From Crossiella cryophila (lineage in GTDB: Bacteria > Actinomycetota > Actinomycetes > Mycobacteriales > Pseudonocardiaceae), in contig NZ_JACHMH010000001.1 in NCBI RefSeq assembly GCF_014204915.1, forward strand, positions 62,001-126,000: DNA of 64,000 nt, written 5' to 3'. Of the stretch, positions 7,381 through 16,241 are shown piece after piece. The first letter of the stretch is position 1, and each line of letters starts with the position of its first letter. The translations under genes and the position numbers were made by a program. Below the pieces are notes generated by a model. That model did no database searches. It saw nothing but the letters and a program-made list of their open reading frames with translations, and had not been told where the DNA came from.

Positions 7381-8282
7381 TTCTGTCCGAGGAAACCGGA
7401 GGCCCGCCACAACGCCCGGCCGGGTGAGCCGATCAGCCCTGCCTCGTCCAGGAAGCCGGTGATCCGCTCGCCTGCCCAGCCCATGGTGGTGCGGAAGTTC
7501 GGGTTGCCCAGCGCCTGCCTGCGCGCTTGTTTGGGGTCCAGTCCGACCGCGCGGTAGACCTCGGGGTGCACCAGCGAGCGGGAGACCACGAACGCGGCCC
7601 GCGCGGTGACGAACCGGTGGTAGCGCAGGGCGGCGCCGGAGCACTTCTGCATGGAACGCAGCAGCTCCTCCCGCGCGTAGCGCACGTGCCGCGCCTCCTC
7701 CAGCACGTGGATGCGGTTGACCATGCGCACCAGCGGCTGCACGGTCTCGTCCGTGGTGGACTCGCGCTGCAGCCGGTCCAGGATCTCCTCGGCGATCAGG
7801 ATGCTGGCGAACATCGACGGGCCGCGGCCGATCGTCTTCATCACGTTGCCCAGCACGTGCGGCAGCCGCTGCGGGCCGTAGGCCGGCACCCCGAGCTTCT
7901 CCACCAGCTTGGCGAACATGATCGAGTGCCGGCACTCGTCGGCGATCTCGGTGAGCGCGTACTGCACGTGCCGTTGCTTGGGGTCCAGGTGGTAGACGTG
8001 CCGCACCAGCAGCTCCATCAGGATCACCTCGAACCAGATCCCGACGCTGGCCACGCAGCCGACCTCGTGCTTGGACAGCTCGATCCGCTGCTCCCGGCTC
8101 ATCCGCTCCCACAGCGGCGTGCCGTAGAGGGAGACCCGGTGCTCGGGCACGAAGAACTTGTCCTCGGCCAGCGGCGCGTCCCAGTCGATGTCCACATCGG
8201 GGTCGTAGGAGTTCTTCGCTGACGAGTTCAGCAGCCGTTCGGCGGTCTTCTCCCGGTCCCCGACCTGCAAGCTCCGGCTCAT
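7377..8282 (-). CDS. AurF-like di-iron oxygenase family protein
   Basis: A 301-residue helical protein with the carboxylate/histidine pattern of non-haem di-iron enzymes: E85 in GIWFEVI, E116 and H119 in EIADECRHS, then ILIAEEILDR and VLEEARHVRYAREE further on. This matches the AurF p-aminobenzoate N-oxygenase family, members of which oxidise aryl amines or other carbon and nitrogen centres. The start is an ATG with GGAGGG upstream; the track-like start MEGGDA simply reads through that site. It is coupled to the hydrolase and divergent from the TetR gene at 8352, which probably represses it. The substrate is not predictable. Confidence 0.85.
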   Translation of the reverse strand: MSRSLQVGDREKTAERLLNSSAKNSYDPDVDIDWDAPLAEDKFFVPEHRVSLYGTPLWERMSREQRIELSKHEVGCVASVGIWFEVILMELLVRHVYHLDPKQRHVQYALTEIADECRHSIMFAKLVEKLGVPAYGPQRLPHVLGNVMKTIGRGPSMFASILIAEEILDRLQRESTTDETVQPLVRMVNRIHVLEEARHVRYAREELLRSMQKCSGAALRYHRFVTARAAFVVSRSLVHPEVYRAVGLDPKQARRQALGNPNFRTTMGWAGERITGFLDEAGLIGSPGRALWRASGFLGQK

Positions 8283-8311
8283 GGCGTCGCCACCCTCCAA
8301 CTGGATGAAGT

Positions 8312-8340
8312 GTTACCGGAAGTAACAGCTACCAGTGGTA
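8312..8340. promoter_or_regulatory. Two adjacent TetR-type operator dyads
   Basis: GTTACCGGAAGTAAC (8312-8326, GTTAC-N5-GTAAC) and TACCAGTGGTA (8330-8340, TACCA-N-TGGTA) lie side by side in the 69-base gap between the divergent AurF-like and TetR genes. This is a typical arrangement for cooperative binding of a TetR regulator controlling both directions. Confidence 0.6.
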
Positions 8341-8351
8341 ACGTCCCGTGA

Positions 8352-9104
8352 ATGGCGGATTCTGTCAAGGGGCAACCGAGCAAGCGGGGCGATGCCCGGC
8401 GCGAGCGCTGGAAGGAACACCGCAGCGTGCGTCGCGCGGAGTTCGTGGAGGCGACCATCAGGGCACTGGCCACGCACGGCCCTGACGTGGGCATGGACGA
8501 GATCGCGGCCGAGGCCGGGGTGACCAAACCGGTGATCTACCGGCACTTCTCGGACAAGGCCGACCTCTACCTCGCGGTCGGCGCGCGGGCCACCGACCTG
8601 CTGATGGAGCAGATCGTGCCCGCCATCGAACGCCGGGGCAGCCCGCGCGAGCGGATCAGCGCGGTGATCGACGCCTACCTGTGCACCATCGAGGAGCGGC
8701 CCGAGCTGTACCGCTTCATGACCCGCCGCTCCTTCGCCGACCGCCCGGTCGACGCGGACCCGGCCAGCCGTACCGAGGCGATGATCGCCTCCCGGCTGGC
8801 CAGGCTGCTCGGTGAGTACATGCGGCTGCTCGGCCTGGACTCCGGCGCGGCAGAGCCCTACGCCTTCGCCGTGGTCGGCGCGGTGGAGAAGGCCGGTGAC
8901 TGGTGGCTGGAACGCCAGACCATGAGCCGGGAGAACCTGCGCGACTACCTGGTCAACATCGTCTGGCACGCCATCGACGGCTTCACCCGGATCAGCGGCG
9001 TCGAGATCGACCCGGACATGCCGCTGGATTTCGACCTGCCGTCCACCCAGTTGCGCCTGGTGCGGGAGAACCCCGACCAGCAGGAGAACCGGGAGACCTC
9101 ATGA
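8352..9104 (+). CDS. TetR family regulator
   Basis: A 250-residue TetR protein. The HTH is at about 30-75 (VEATIRALATHGPDVGMDEIAAEAG, VTKPVIYRHFSDK), with a helical effector domain. It resembles the FasR-type gene at 5787 in its HTH core, so the two may be paralogues. It is divergent from the AurF-like/hydrolase operon with two dyads in between, which points to local control. Its TGA overlaps the ATG of the DUF4873 gene by four bases, so the two are co-translated. Confidence 0.9.
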   Translation: MADSVKGQPSKRGDARRERWKEHRSVRRAEFVEATIRALATHGPDVGMDEIAAEAGVTKPVIYRHFSDKADLYLAVGARATDLLMEQIVPAIERRGSPRERISAVIDAYLCTIEERPELYRFMTRRSFADRPVDADPASRTEAMIASRLARLLGEYMRLLGLDSGAAEPYAFAVVGAVEKAGDWWLERQTMSRENLRDYLVNIVWHAIDGFTRISGVEIDPDMPLDFDLPSTQLRLVRENPDQQENRETS

Positions 9105-9427
9105 GCGAGCACGAGCACGACGAAGAGGGCTACCAGGGCAGCGCCACCCTGCTGGTGGCCGGCCGGGAGCTGCCGGTGGAGGTGCGCCTGCGCGGGCACT
9201 TCGAGCCGATCGACGGGCGTTATCACTGGTACGGCCGGATCGCCGCGCACACCGAGCTGACCGATCTGGTCCAGCGGAGCCGTCCGGAGGCCACCCTGCG
9301 CACCCCCGTCGGCGAGGCCGCGGGCGAGGTCTCCGACCAGGACCCGTGGGGCCGGTACCGGATCACCGGGCTGGGCCGCCCGCCGTTCGAGGTGGACGAC
9401 GTCAACACGGTGCCGCCCGCGGAGTGA
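9101..9427 (+). CDS. DUF4873 domain protein, 108 aa
   Basis: A small soluble protein starting MSEHEHDEEGYQGSATLLV. The YxGxATL opening, the EVRLRGHFEPIDGRYHWYGRI segment (split here by position, about 28-50) and the GxGxPPFEV end fit the DUF4873 family, which often occurs fused to or beside flavin monooxygenases. The predicted fold is all-beta, with no membrane segment. It is coupled to the TetR gene by an ATGA overlap and is therefore part of the same regulatory unit as the AurF-like oxygenase. Function unknown. Confidence 0.75.
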   Translation: MSEHEHDEEGYQGSATLLVAGRELPVEVRLRGHFEPIDGRYHWYGRIAAHTELTDLVQRSRPEATLRTPVGEAAGEVSDQDPWGRYRITGLGRPPFEVDDVNTVPPAE

Positions 9428-9445
9428 CCAGGCCCGGACACAGCT

Positions 9446-9479
9446 CGGCCCGGTGACCGAATTCATGGTCACCGGGCCG
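9446..9479. terminator. Bidirectional terminator hairpin
   Basis: CGGCCCGGTGACC (9446-9458) and GGTCACCGGGCCG (9467-9479) form a perfect 13-bp stem with an 8-base loop between convergent stops at 9427 and 9502. Flanking AGCT sequences extend the symmetry. Confidence 0.85.
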
Positions 9480-9501
9480 TCAGCTGTGATTCGCGGGGGC
9501 G

Positions 9502-9732
9502 TCAGCTCCCGACGGCGAAGCCCACCCGACGCGCGTCCGACACGCCGATCTCCACGTAGGAGACCTTCGCGGAGGGCACCACGTACCGCTTGCCCTTGTC
9601 GTCGACCAGGCTCAGCAGGCCCTTGCTGTCACGCAGCGCCTCGGTGACCACGGCCTCGACCTCGTCCTGGGACAGCGCGCTAGAGACGACAAGCTCCCGC
9701 GGGCTGTCCGCGACGCCGATCTTGACCTCCAC
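9502..9732 (-). CDS. DUF3107 protein (TB9.4-like)
   Basis: A 76-residue protein from a GTG start (VEVKIGVADSPRELVV) with GGAGG upstream at good spacing; the longer frame to 9789 has no supporting site. It has the EVKIGxxDSPREL opening and the C-terminal VEIGVSDARRVGF seen in M. tuberculosis Rv3208A (TB9.4). It is small, soluble and conserved across actinomycetes; its function is unknown. It sits between a regulator and the ferritin-like gene, as in the mycobacterial block. Confidence 0.9.
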   Translation of the reverse strand: MEVKIGVADSPRELVVSSALSQDEVEAVVTEALRDSKGLLSLVDDKGKRYVVPSAKVSYVEIGVSDARRVGFAVGS

Positions 9733-9838
9733 ACCGACCTCCGTGTGCTCAAAGTGTTTTGTACTGATCGTCAGCCTAGTCGCGTCCACGCCACCGCCGT
9801 GGACCGCCCGCTCCGCCCTTGGCGAACACGATCGGGCA

Positions 9839-10492
9839 TCAGCCGAGGCCGAGTGCGCTCATCCGCTGCGAGTGACCGGTCTGCAGCCGCTTGAACAGGG
9901 CCGCGATGCCGGAGAGGTCGCCGGAAGCCCGCACCAGCAGCTCGGCTAGCGCGTCCCGTTCGGCCACCACGTGCTGGGCCTGGGTGAGCGCCTCGCCGAG
10001 CAGGCGGCGGCCCCACAGCGCGAGCCGGTCGCGCACCTTGCGGTCATCCGCGCAGGCGGCCTGCACCTCGCGTTCGGCGAAGGCGGAGTAGCCGGTGTCG
10101 GTGAGCACCTCCAGCACCAGCTCCTTGGCCGGTGATTCCAGCCAGCCGGCGATCTCCCGGTAGAAATCAGCGGCCAGCCCGTCGCCCACGTATGCCTTGA
10201 CCAGCGATTCCAGCCAGTTGTGCGGGGCGGTGGAGGCGTGGAAGGCGTCGAAGGGGGCCACGAACGGGGTCATCGCGGTCTCCACGGCCACCCCGTGCAG
10301 CGCCAGGTGCTGCTCCAGCAGCCGGAAGTGGCCGATCTCGGCGGAGGCCATGGTGGCCAGCGCGGCCCGGCCGGCCAGCGTCGGCGCGGTCCGCGCGTCC
10401 TCGGCCAGGCGGTCGAAGGCCGACAGCTCGCCGTAGGCCAGCACACCCAGTAGATCGACGATGCCGGCGTCGGCACTGCCCGTCTCGGTCAT
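9839..10492 (-). CDS. Ferritin-like fold protein (Rv3210c-type)
   Basis: A 217-residue helical protein. The spaced carboxylates and histidines ([13 protein letters not shown] near 20-32, [14 protein letters not shown] near 52-65, and EREVQAA and [12 protein letters not shown] in the second half) fit a ferritin-like four-helix bundle of the MiaE/tRNA hydroxylase type. The ATG of MTETGSAD is chosen because the longer frame enters the promoter region of the helicase gene. It is divergent from the helicase as in the mycobacterial block. The enzymatic role is not established. Confidence 0.8.
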   Translation of the reverse strand: MTETGSADAGIVDLLGVLAYGELSAFDRLAEDARTAPTLAGRAALATMASAEIGHFRLLEQHLALHGVAVETAMTPFVAPFDAFHASTAPHNWLESLVKAYVGDGLAADFYREIAGWLESPAKELVLEVLTDTGYSAFAEREVQAACADDRKVRDRLALWGRRLLGEALTQAQHVVAERDALAELLVRASGDLSGIAALFKRLQTGHSQRMSALGLG

Positions 10493-10586
10493 GCGGGAGA
10501 GCGTATCCGGCCACGACACCCCCTGGAGAGGCGTTCCAGCCGCTAGAATGCCTCTCGACGCCCGGCGCGCGCTGCCGAGAAGGACG

Positions 10587-10751
10587 ATGAGGACACTGCG
10601 CGGCGCGGGGCGAGTGGAAGACGGCGACAGCAGTCGCCCAACGGAAAGGTGCGCGTACGCCTCGCCCTCCCGTGCCGCAGGCAGGAGTGACCGACCCCGG
10701 TCACCGCCCGGCTCGGTCGAGCGCATCCAGTGGCTGTACGTGCTGGTATGA
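10587..10751 (+). CDS. Candidate upstream ORF coupled to the RNA helicase gene, 54 aa
   Basis: An ATG with GAGAAGGA just upstream opens a frame of 54 codons ([13 protein letters not shown]...) whose TGA overlaps the ATG of the helicase (ATGA). The helicase ATG has no ribosome site of its own, so translation of this frame may deliver ribosomes to it. The peptide is basic and low-complexity, and the ribosome site spacing is short. It may be only a leader frame or a chance ORF. A TAGAAT hexamer at 10544-10549 could be the promoter -10. Confidence 0.35.
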   Translation: MRTLRGAGRVEDGDSSRPTERCAYASPSRAAGRSDRPRSPPGSVERIQWLYVLV

Positions 10752-12676
10752 GAGAGGCGATCACGCTGACCTTCGACGACAACACCACCGACCTGCGCGA
10801 ACTCGATCACAGCGAGGCCGGGCTGCCCGATGAGGGCGACACCTCACATCCGCTGCGTGGCGACGCCCCGGTTCCGCCGGACGCGCCGACCTTCGCCGAG
10901 CTTGGCGTGGACGAGCGGATCGTCCGCGCGCTGGCCGAGGCAGGCATCGAGCGGACCTTCGCGATCCAGGAACTGACCCTCCCACTGGCCCTGCGTGGTG
11001 AGGATCTCATCGGCCAGGCCCGCACCGGCACCGGCAAGACGCTTGGCTTCGGCGTGCCGCTGCTGCACCGGCTGACCATCCCCGGCGACGGCACCCCGCA
11101 GGTGCTGGTCGTGGTGCCGACCAGGGAGCTGTGCCTCCAGGTCACGCACGACCTCCGGGACGCGGGCAAGCACCTCGGCGTGCGCGTGCTCGACGTCTAC
11201 GGCGGCCGTCCCTACGAGCCGCAGGTGGCGGCGCTGCGCAAGGGCGTCGACGTGATCGTCGGCACCCCCGGCCGCCTGCTCGACCTGGCCGAACGCCGGG
11301 ACCTGGTGCTCGGCAAGGTCCGCGCCCTGGTGCTGGACGAGGCCGACGAGATGCTCGACCTTGGCTTCCTGCCCGACATCGAGCGGATCCTGCGCATGGT
11401 GCCGGAGAAGCGGCAGACCATGCTGTTCTCCGCGACCATGCCGGGCCCGATCATCACCCTGGCCCGCACCTTCCTCACCCAGCCCACGCACATCAGGGCC
11501 GAGGAGGTCAACGCCGGGCAGACGCACGAGCTGACCGAGCAGTTCGCCTACCGGGCGCACTCGCTGGACAAGATCGAGGTCGTCTCCCGGGTGCTCCAGG
11601 CCACCGAACGCGGCCTGACCATGATCTTCACCCGGACCAAGCGCACCGCGCAGAAGCTCGCCGACGACCTGGCCGAACGCGGTTTCGCGGTCGCCCCGGT
11701 GCACGGTGACCTCGGCCAGGGCGCCCGCGAGCAGGCGCTGCGCGCCTTCCGCAGCGGCAAGGTGGACGTGCTGGTCTGCACCGACGTGGCCGCCCGCGGC
11801 ATCGACGTCGGCGGGATCACGCACGTGATCAACTACCAGTGCCCCGAGGACGAGAAGGCCTACGTGCACCGCATCGGCCGGACCGGCCGCGCGGGTCGCA
11901 CCGGGGTCGCGGTCACGCTGGTCGACTGGGACGAGGAGGCGCGCTGGAAGCTGATCAGCGACACCCTCGGCCTCGGCAAGCCGGAGCCGGTGGAGACCTA
12001 CTCCACCTCCGACCACCTGTTCACCGACCTCAACATCGACCCCAAGTCGACGGGCCGGCTGCCGCTGTCCCAGCGCACCAGGGCCGGTCTGGACGCCGAG
12101 CACCTGGAAGAGGACGCCCCCAAGCGCGGCGGCCGCAACCGCAGCAAGCGGCCCACCAGGGGCGCGGGCAGTGACAAGCCGGTCGGCGGCAGCCCCGACA
12201 AGCCCGAGTCCGACGACCCCGGCGCGCGCCCGGCCACCAAGCGCCGCAGCCGCCGCCGCACCAGGGGCGGGGAGAACGTCGGCGGCGAGGCCACTCCCGC
12301 CGAGGCCACCGAGTCGGGCGAGCCCGCCGAGGCCAAGACCAGGACGCGCACCCGCACCCGGTCCCGCGCCAAGACCGCCGACGCCCCCGCCAAGGCCGAG
12401 GTGAGCACCGAGGCCCCGGCCGAGGTCGCCGTCAAGGCCCCGGCCAAGGCGAAGGTCGCGGCCAAGGCCGAGGTCAGCGCCAAGGCAGAGGTCACGGCCG
12501 AGGCTCCGGCCGAGGCGGCCACGAAGCCCAGGGTCCGCAAGGCCAGCACCGCGGTCAGCTTCACCGCCCCGGAGGCCCCGGCCTTCAGCGCCCCGGAGGC
12601 GGCCCCGGCCGCCGACGGCGACGCCCCGGCCCGCAGGCGGCGTCGCCGCCGCACCGGCGAGGCCCCGGCCGAGTAA
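10748..12676 (+). CDS. DEAD-box ATP-dependent RNA helicase, RhlE type, with long basic tail
   Basis: A 642-residue RNA helicase. Visible motifs are the Q motif ([18 protein letters not shown] in FAIQELTLP), motif I ARTGTGKT (about 91-98), [18 protein letters not shown] near 198, SAT in LFSATMPG, and [13 protein letters not shown] near 374. After about residue 445 comes an Ala/Glu/Lys-rich and Arg-rich tail with AKAEV-like repeats and an RRRRRRR cluster near the end, probably disordered and RNA-binding. The ATG at 10748 overlaps an upstream ORF; a GTG six codons earlier is an alternative. It corresponds to Rv3211 in M. tuberculosis by position. It is likely to act in ribosome assembly or mRNA turnover. 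Confidence 0.93.
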   Translation: MREAITLTFDDNTTDLRELDHSEAGLPDEGDTSHPLRGDAPVPPDAPTFAELGVDERIVRALAEAGIERTFAIQELTLPLALRGEDLIGQARTGTGKTLGFGVPLLHRLTIPGDGTPQVLVVVPTRELCLQVTHDLRDAGKHLGVRVLDVYGGRPYEPQVAALRKGVDVIVGTPGRLLDLAERRDLVLGKVRALVLDEADEMLDLGFLPDIERILRMVPEKRQTMLFSATMPGPIITLARTFLTQPTHIRAEEVNAGQTHELTEQFAYRAHSLDKIEVVSRVLQATERGLTMIFTRTKRTAQKLADDLAERGFAVAPVHGDLGQGAREQALRAFRSGKVDVLVCTDVAARGIDVGGITHVINYQCPEDEKAYVHRIGRTGRAGRTGVAVTLVDWDEEARWKLISDTLGLGKPEPVETYSTSDHLFTDLNIDPKSTGRLPLSQRTRAGLDAEHLEEDAPKRGGRNRSKRPTRGAGSDKPVGGSPDKPESDDPGARPATKRRSRRRTRGGENVGGEATPAEATESGEPAEAKTRTRTRTRSRAKTADAPAKAEVSTEAPAEVAVKAPAKAKVAAKAEVSAKAEVTAEAPAEAATKPRVRKASTAVSFTAPEAPAFSAPEAAPAADGDAPARRRRRRRTGEAPAE

Positions 12677-12690
12677 CCAGCGCCACCACG

Positions 12691-12719
12691 AACGGCCCTT
12701 CCCAGCGGGGAGGGCCGTT
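12691..12719 (+). terminator. Terminator after the helicase gene
   Basis: AACGGCCCTTCCC (12691-12703) pairs with GGGAGGGCCGTT (12708-12719) around an AGCG loop, with one bulged T. It starts 14 bases after the helicase stop. Confidence 0.75.
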
Positions 12720-12749
12720 CCGCGTACCCGGGGGGCCGAGGGGACTACG

Positions 12750-14450
12750 GTGGTCCCCGTGCCGCCCGAGCAGAACGCCGCGCCCGAGGACCCCGCCGCC
12801 CGCGACGCCGCCCAGGCCCAGCCGGAACAGCCCGGCACCCCGGCCAACCCCGAGCAGCCCAGCGCCGAGTCGGGCGAGCCCGCGACCGAGGCCCCCGCCG
12901 AACCCGCCGCCGTCCAGGCCGAGCCCGCCGCAACCCCGGCAGAGCCAGCGTCCGCCGCGATCCCGGGCGACACACCCACCGAGCCATCGGCCGCTGCGTC
13001 CGAGCCCCCGGCCCTCTCGGCGGAGGCCCCGGCCGTCGCCCCCGCCGAGGCCGTCCCGGCCGAGCCACTCCTGGCCGCTCCCCTGCTCCCCGGCGCCCTG
13101 CTCGCCGAGTCCGCCGCCACCCCGAGCGACGCCGAACCCCCGCCCCCCGTCCCGCCCCGCTCCTTCGTCACCCGCTGGGACCTGGTCGCCACCGCCGTCA
13201 TCACCGTCACCCTGCTGGTCGCCGCCCTGCTCGTCTGGACCTTCAGCGACGCCCGCGCCACCGTCTCCCAGACCAGCAACCCCCCGCTCCCCCTGCTCGA
13301 CGCCCCCACCTCCCTGCCGCCCACGCTGGCCGAGGTCTGGCGCGCGCCCAGCACCGCGACCCAGAACGCCGTGACCACCGCCCAGGTCGTGGTCACCGCG
13401 GACAACGGCGCCGTGGTCGGCCGGGATCCGCTCAGCGGGCAGGAGCGCTGGCGGTACCAGCGGGATCTGCCGCTGTGCACCGTGGCCCCGGCCTTCGGCC
13501 AGATCCTGGCCGTCTTCCAGCGTGGGGACACCTGCAGCGAGGTCACCGCGCTGGATCCGGCCACCGGCAAGCGCGGGGCGCAGCGCAACGGGGACGCGGA
13601 GGTGGGCACCCGGCTGCTCGTCGACGGGGTGCACCTGACCACCACCGGCAAGAAGTACCTTGAGGGCTGGCGCTCGGATCTGGTCAAGACCCAGGAGTAC
13701 GGCCAGGTCAGGGCCATGGTGCAGCCGGGAAAGCAGCTGCGGACGGGGTGCACCTACGGCTCGGTGGCGGTGACGCCCAACCGGGTCGGCGTGATCGAGC
13801 GCTGCCCGGACGACCCGGGTGACCGGCTCACCGTGTTCAAGCCCAACCCCAAGGACTTCGACAAGCCAGAGGCGTCGATGAGCGTGGTGCTCAGCGGCAG
13901 TGGCGCCAGGGTGATCGCGCTCGGGCCGGACCGGGTGGCCGCCGCACTGCCCGACCCGGCGCGGCTGGCCATCTACGACGGCAATGGCGCGCCCGTCTCC
14001 GAGGTGCCGCTGAACCTGCCGGCGAGCGACCTCCAGGGCGATCCGGACGGTGGTGTGGCGCCGACGACGGTCGCGCTGAGCGCGCGCTGCTCGGACGGCA
14101 CGGCCACCCCGCTGACCTTCGCCGCGAACACCACCTGCCCGAGCGGGGAACCGGCCTCCACGGTGCCGACCGTCGTCTACTGGTGGACCGGCTCCAGGAC
14201 GATCGCGCTGGCCTCGGCCACCATGACTCCACTGTGGACGATGGAGAACACGCTCGGCCCCGGCACGCTGTTCGCGGGCAGGCTGATGGTGCCCACCCCG
14301 GCCGGACTGTCCGTGGCGGACCCGAACTCCGGCGCGCTGCTGGGCAGGCTGCCGCTCAACCGGGAGGGCTACCGCGGGCTGGTGACGCTGGCCAGTGCCG
14401 GGCCGGTCCTGGTCGAGCAGCGCGGCGGCACGCTGGTGGCGCTGCGCTGA
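12750..14450 (+). CDS. Membrane-anchored PQQ-like beta-propeller protein (Rv3212-type)
   Basis: Residues 1-135 are a Pro/Ala/Glu-rich low-complexity cytoplasmic region. One membrane segment follows (LVATAVITVTLLVAALLVW, about 147-166), then an extracytoplasmic domain of about 390 residues with PQQ-like blade motifs (VVTADNGAVVGRDPLSGQE, ALDPATGKRG, LSVADPNSGALLGRLP). Several cysteines may pair. The GTG at 12750 has GAGGGG 6 bases upstream; a second GTG follows three codons later. It corresponds to the Ala/Val-rich Rv3212 by position, though the N-terminal region is longer here. A scaffold or binding role at the cell surface is likely; the ligand is unknown. Confidence 0.8.
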   Translation: MVPVPPEQNAAPEDPAARDAAQAQPEQPGTPANPEQPSAESGEPATEAPAEPAAVQAEPAATPAEPASAAIPGDTPTEPSAAASEPPALSAEAPAVAPAEAVPAEPLLAAPLLPGALLAESAATPSDAEPPPPVPPRSFVTRWDLVATAVITVTLLVAALLVWTFSDARATVSQTSNPPLPLLDAPTSLPPTLAEVWRAPSTATQNAVTTAQVVVTADNGAVVGRDPLSGQERWRYQRDLPLCTVAPAFGQILAVFQRGDTCSEVTALDPATGKRGAQRNGDAEVGTRLLVDGVHLTTTGKKYLEGWRSDLVKTQEYGQVRAMVQPGKQLRTGCTYGSVAVTPNRVGVIERCPDDPGDRLTVFKPNPKDFDKPEASMSVVLSGSGARVIALGPDRVAAALPDPARLAIYDGNGAPVSEVPLNLPASDLQGDPDGGVAPTTVALSARCSDGTATPLTFAANTTCPSGEPASTVPTVVYWWTGSRTIALASATMTPLWTMENTLGPGTLFAGRLMVPTPAGLSVADPNSGALLGRLPLNREGYRGLVTLASAGPVLVEQRGGTLVALR

Positions 14451-14494
14451 GCAGGTTTCGCGATTTCCGGGCTTCGGTGAGGCAGACTCAGCAC

Positions 14495-15382
14495 GTGAGC
14501 GTGTTGCCGTACTCCCAGCTCAGCCCGCACCGGGCGCGTCGCGTCGACCTGGCGGGCGACTACGGACCGATCGCCGCCCTGCACGCGGTGCCGTCGGCCG
14601 CGGCCGACCGGGGTGCGATCGCGGTGCTGCTGCCCGGCTACACCGGGTCCAAAGAGGACTTCGTGCCGCTGCTGGACCCGTTGGCGGAGGCGGGTTTCAC
14701 CGCCTACGCCATCGATCTGCCCGGCCAGTACGAGTCGCCGGGCCCGGACGACCCGTCGGCGTACCTGCCTGCCGCGCTGGGCGGGGTGATCGCCAAACTG
14801 CTCACCCAGCTCGCCGCGGGCGGCCGCAAGGTGCTGCTGCTCGGCCATTCCTTCGGCGGCCTGGTGGCCAGGGGCGCGGTACTCTCCGGGGTGCGGGTGG
14901 ACGGGCTGACGCTGCTCTCCTCCGGCCCGAACGAACTGCCCGAGGGCGAACGCCGCCGCGCGCTGGAGGCCGGTGAACCCCTGCTGCGCGCCGGCGGGGT
15001 GCCCGCGGCCCAGCAACTCCGCGAGGCCCGCGACGCCGCCTCGGCGAACTGGGAGAACACCCCCGAATCGCTCAAGGAGCTGTTCCGGGTCCGATTCCTG
15101 GAGTCCAGCGCGGCCGGCCTGCTCGGCATGGCCGAGGGCCTGCGCCGCGAACCGGACCTGGTAGGCAGGCTGGCCGCGGCCCTGCGCACCGGCGGCACCC
15201 CGGCGCTGGTGGTCTGCGGCGAGCACGACGACGCCTGGTCGGTGGCCACCCAGCGGGACATGGCCGACCGCCTGGACGCCGATTTCGCCGTGGTCGCCGG
15301 GGCCGCGCACTCGGCCAACACCGAGAACCCGGAAACCCTGCTGGCCACCCTGCTCCCGACCTGGCGGGCCTGGCTGGCCTAA
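14495..15382 (+). CDS. Alpha/beta hydrolase, 295 aa
   Basis: Alpha/beta hydrolase with LLPGYTGSKEDF as the oxyanion strand, nucleophile elbow GHSFGG (Ser near 121), acid in VVCGEHDDAWS and His in GAAHSANTENPE. The start is a GTG (VSVLPYSQL) 44 bases after the propeller stop; the longer frame overlaps that gene and is rejected. The next gene (HipA-like) begins 11 bases after its stop, so it may be in the same transcript. No signal peptide; substrate unknown. Confidence 0.85.
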   Translation: MSVLPYSQLSPHRARRVDLAGDYGPIAALHAVPSAAADRGAIAVLLPGYTGSKEDFVPLLDPLAEAGFTAYAIDLPGQYESPGPDDPSAYLPAALGGVIAKLLTQLAAGGRKVLLLGHSFGGLVARGAVLSGVRVDGLTLLSSGPNELPEGERRRALEAGEPLLRAGGVPAAQQLREARDAASANWENTPESLKELFRVRFLESSAAGLLGMAEGLRREPDLVGRLAAALRTGGTPALVVCGEHDDAWSVATQRDMADRLDADFAVVAGAAHSANTENPETLLATLLPTWRAWLA

Positions 15383-15392
15383 AGTCGCGACC

Positions 15393-16241
15393 GTGCTCCG
15401 CCACGTCACCGCGACCAGATACGTCACCCCGCTGCGCGAGGGTGGTTCGCTGCCCGGCCTGATGGAGGCCGACGACCTGGGCACCTACGTGGTGAAGTTC
15501 CGGGGTGCGGGGCAGGGGCGCAAGACGCTGGTCGCCGAGGTGGTCACCGGGGAGCTGGCGCGGGCGCTGGGGCTGCCGGTGCCGGAGCTGGTGACCGCTC
15601 AGGTGGACCAGGCGCTGGCGCCGAGTGAGCCGGACGAGGAGGTCCAGGACCTGCTCAAGGCCAGCCACGGGCTGAACCTGGGTATGGACTTCCTGCCGGG
15701 TGCGCTGGACTTCGACCCCGGCGCGTTCACCGCCGAGCCGGACTTCGCCGGGCGGGTGCTGTGGTTCGACGCGCTGACCGGCAACGTGGACCGGTCCTGG
15801 AAGAACCCGAACATGCTGTACTGGCACGGGAAACCGCAGCTCATCGACCACGGCGCCACGCTGATCTTCCACCACAACTGGCCGGGCGCGGCGGCCTCGG
15901 CGGCTCGGCCGTACAAGGCCTCCGACCACCTGCTGATCGAGTTCGGCCCGGACGTGCCTGCCGCCGACGCGGCACTGGCCCCGCTGGTCACCACCGAGTT
16001 GCTCACCGAGGTGCTGGCCAAGGTCCCGGACGACTGGCTCGCTGACGAACCCGGTTTCGACAGCACCGACGAGCTGCGCCGGGCCTACGTCAACCAGCTG
16101 AGCGCCCGCCTCGCCGCCCGCGAAGCCTGGCTGCCCGGTCTGGTGGAGACGGCGGTGAACCGGGGAAACGACCGGGTGGTCCCGGAACGGGGCCAGAACC
16201 GGCCGGAGTGGCTCAAGCACCTGCCGGGGGACGTGCGATGA
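15393..16241 (+). CDS. HipA-like kinase family protein
   Basis: A 282-residue protein of the single-domain HipA-like family. It has an N-terminal KFRGAGQGRKTLVAE (nucleotide-binding strand with Lys), then FDALTGNVDRSWKNPNML, which corresponds to the HipA catalytic D-x-x-x-x-N loop, and LIDHGATL as the metal-binding Asp-containing motif. There is no HipB-type antitoxin gene. Its TGA overlaps the ATG of the DUF3037 gene by four bases; HipA-like plus DUF3037 is a pair I recall from many bacteria. Protein kinase activity is plausible but unproven, and the target is unknown. Confidence 0.8.
   Translation: MLRHVTATRYVTPLREGGSLPGLMEADDLGTYVVKFRGAGQGRKTLVAEVVTGELARALGLPVPELVTAQVDQALAPSEPDEEVQDLLKASHGLNLGMDFLPGALDFDPGAFTAEPDFAGRVLWFDALTGNVDRSWKNPNMLYWHGKPQLIDHGATLIFHHNWPGAAASAARPYKASDHLLIEFGPDVPAADAALAPLVTTELLTEVLAKVPDDWLADEPGFDSTDELRRAYVNQLSARLAAREAWLPGLVETAVNRGNDRVVPERGQNRPEWLKHLPGDVR

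Noticed and set aside
10844-13753. 969-codon minus-strand frame over the helicase and propeller genes
   Set aside because: It mirrors the GC-biased codons of two well-supported plus-strand genes, has Ala/Gly/Arg/Asp-rich composition and no domain motif.
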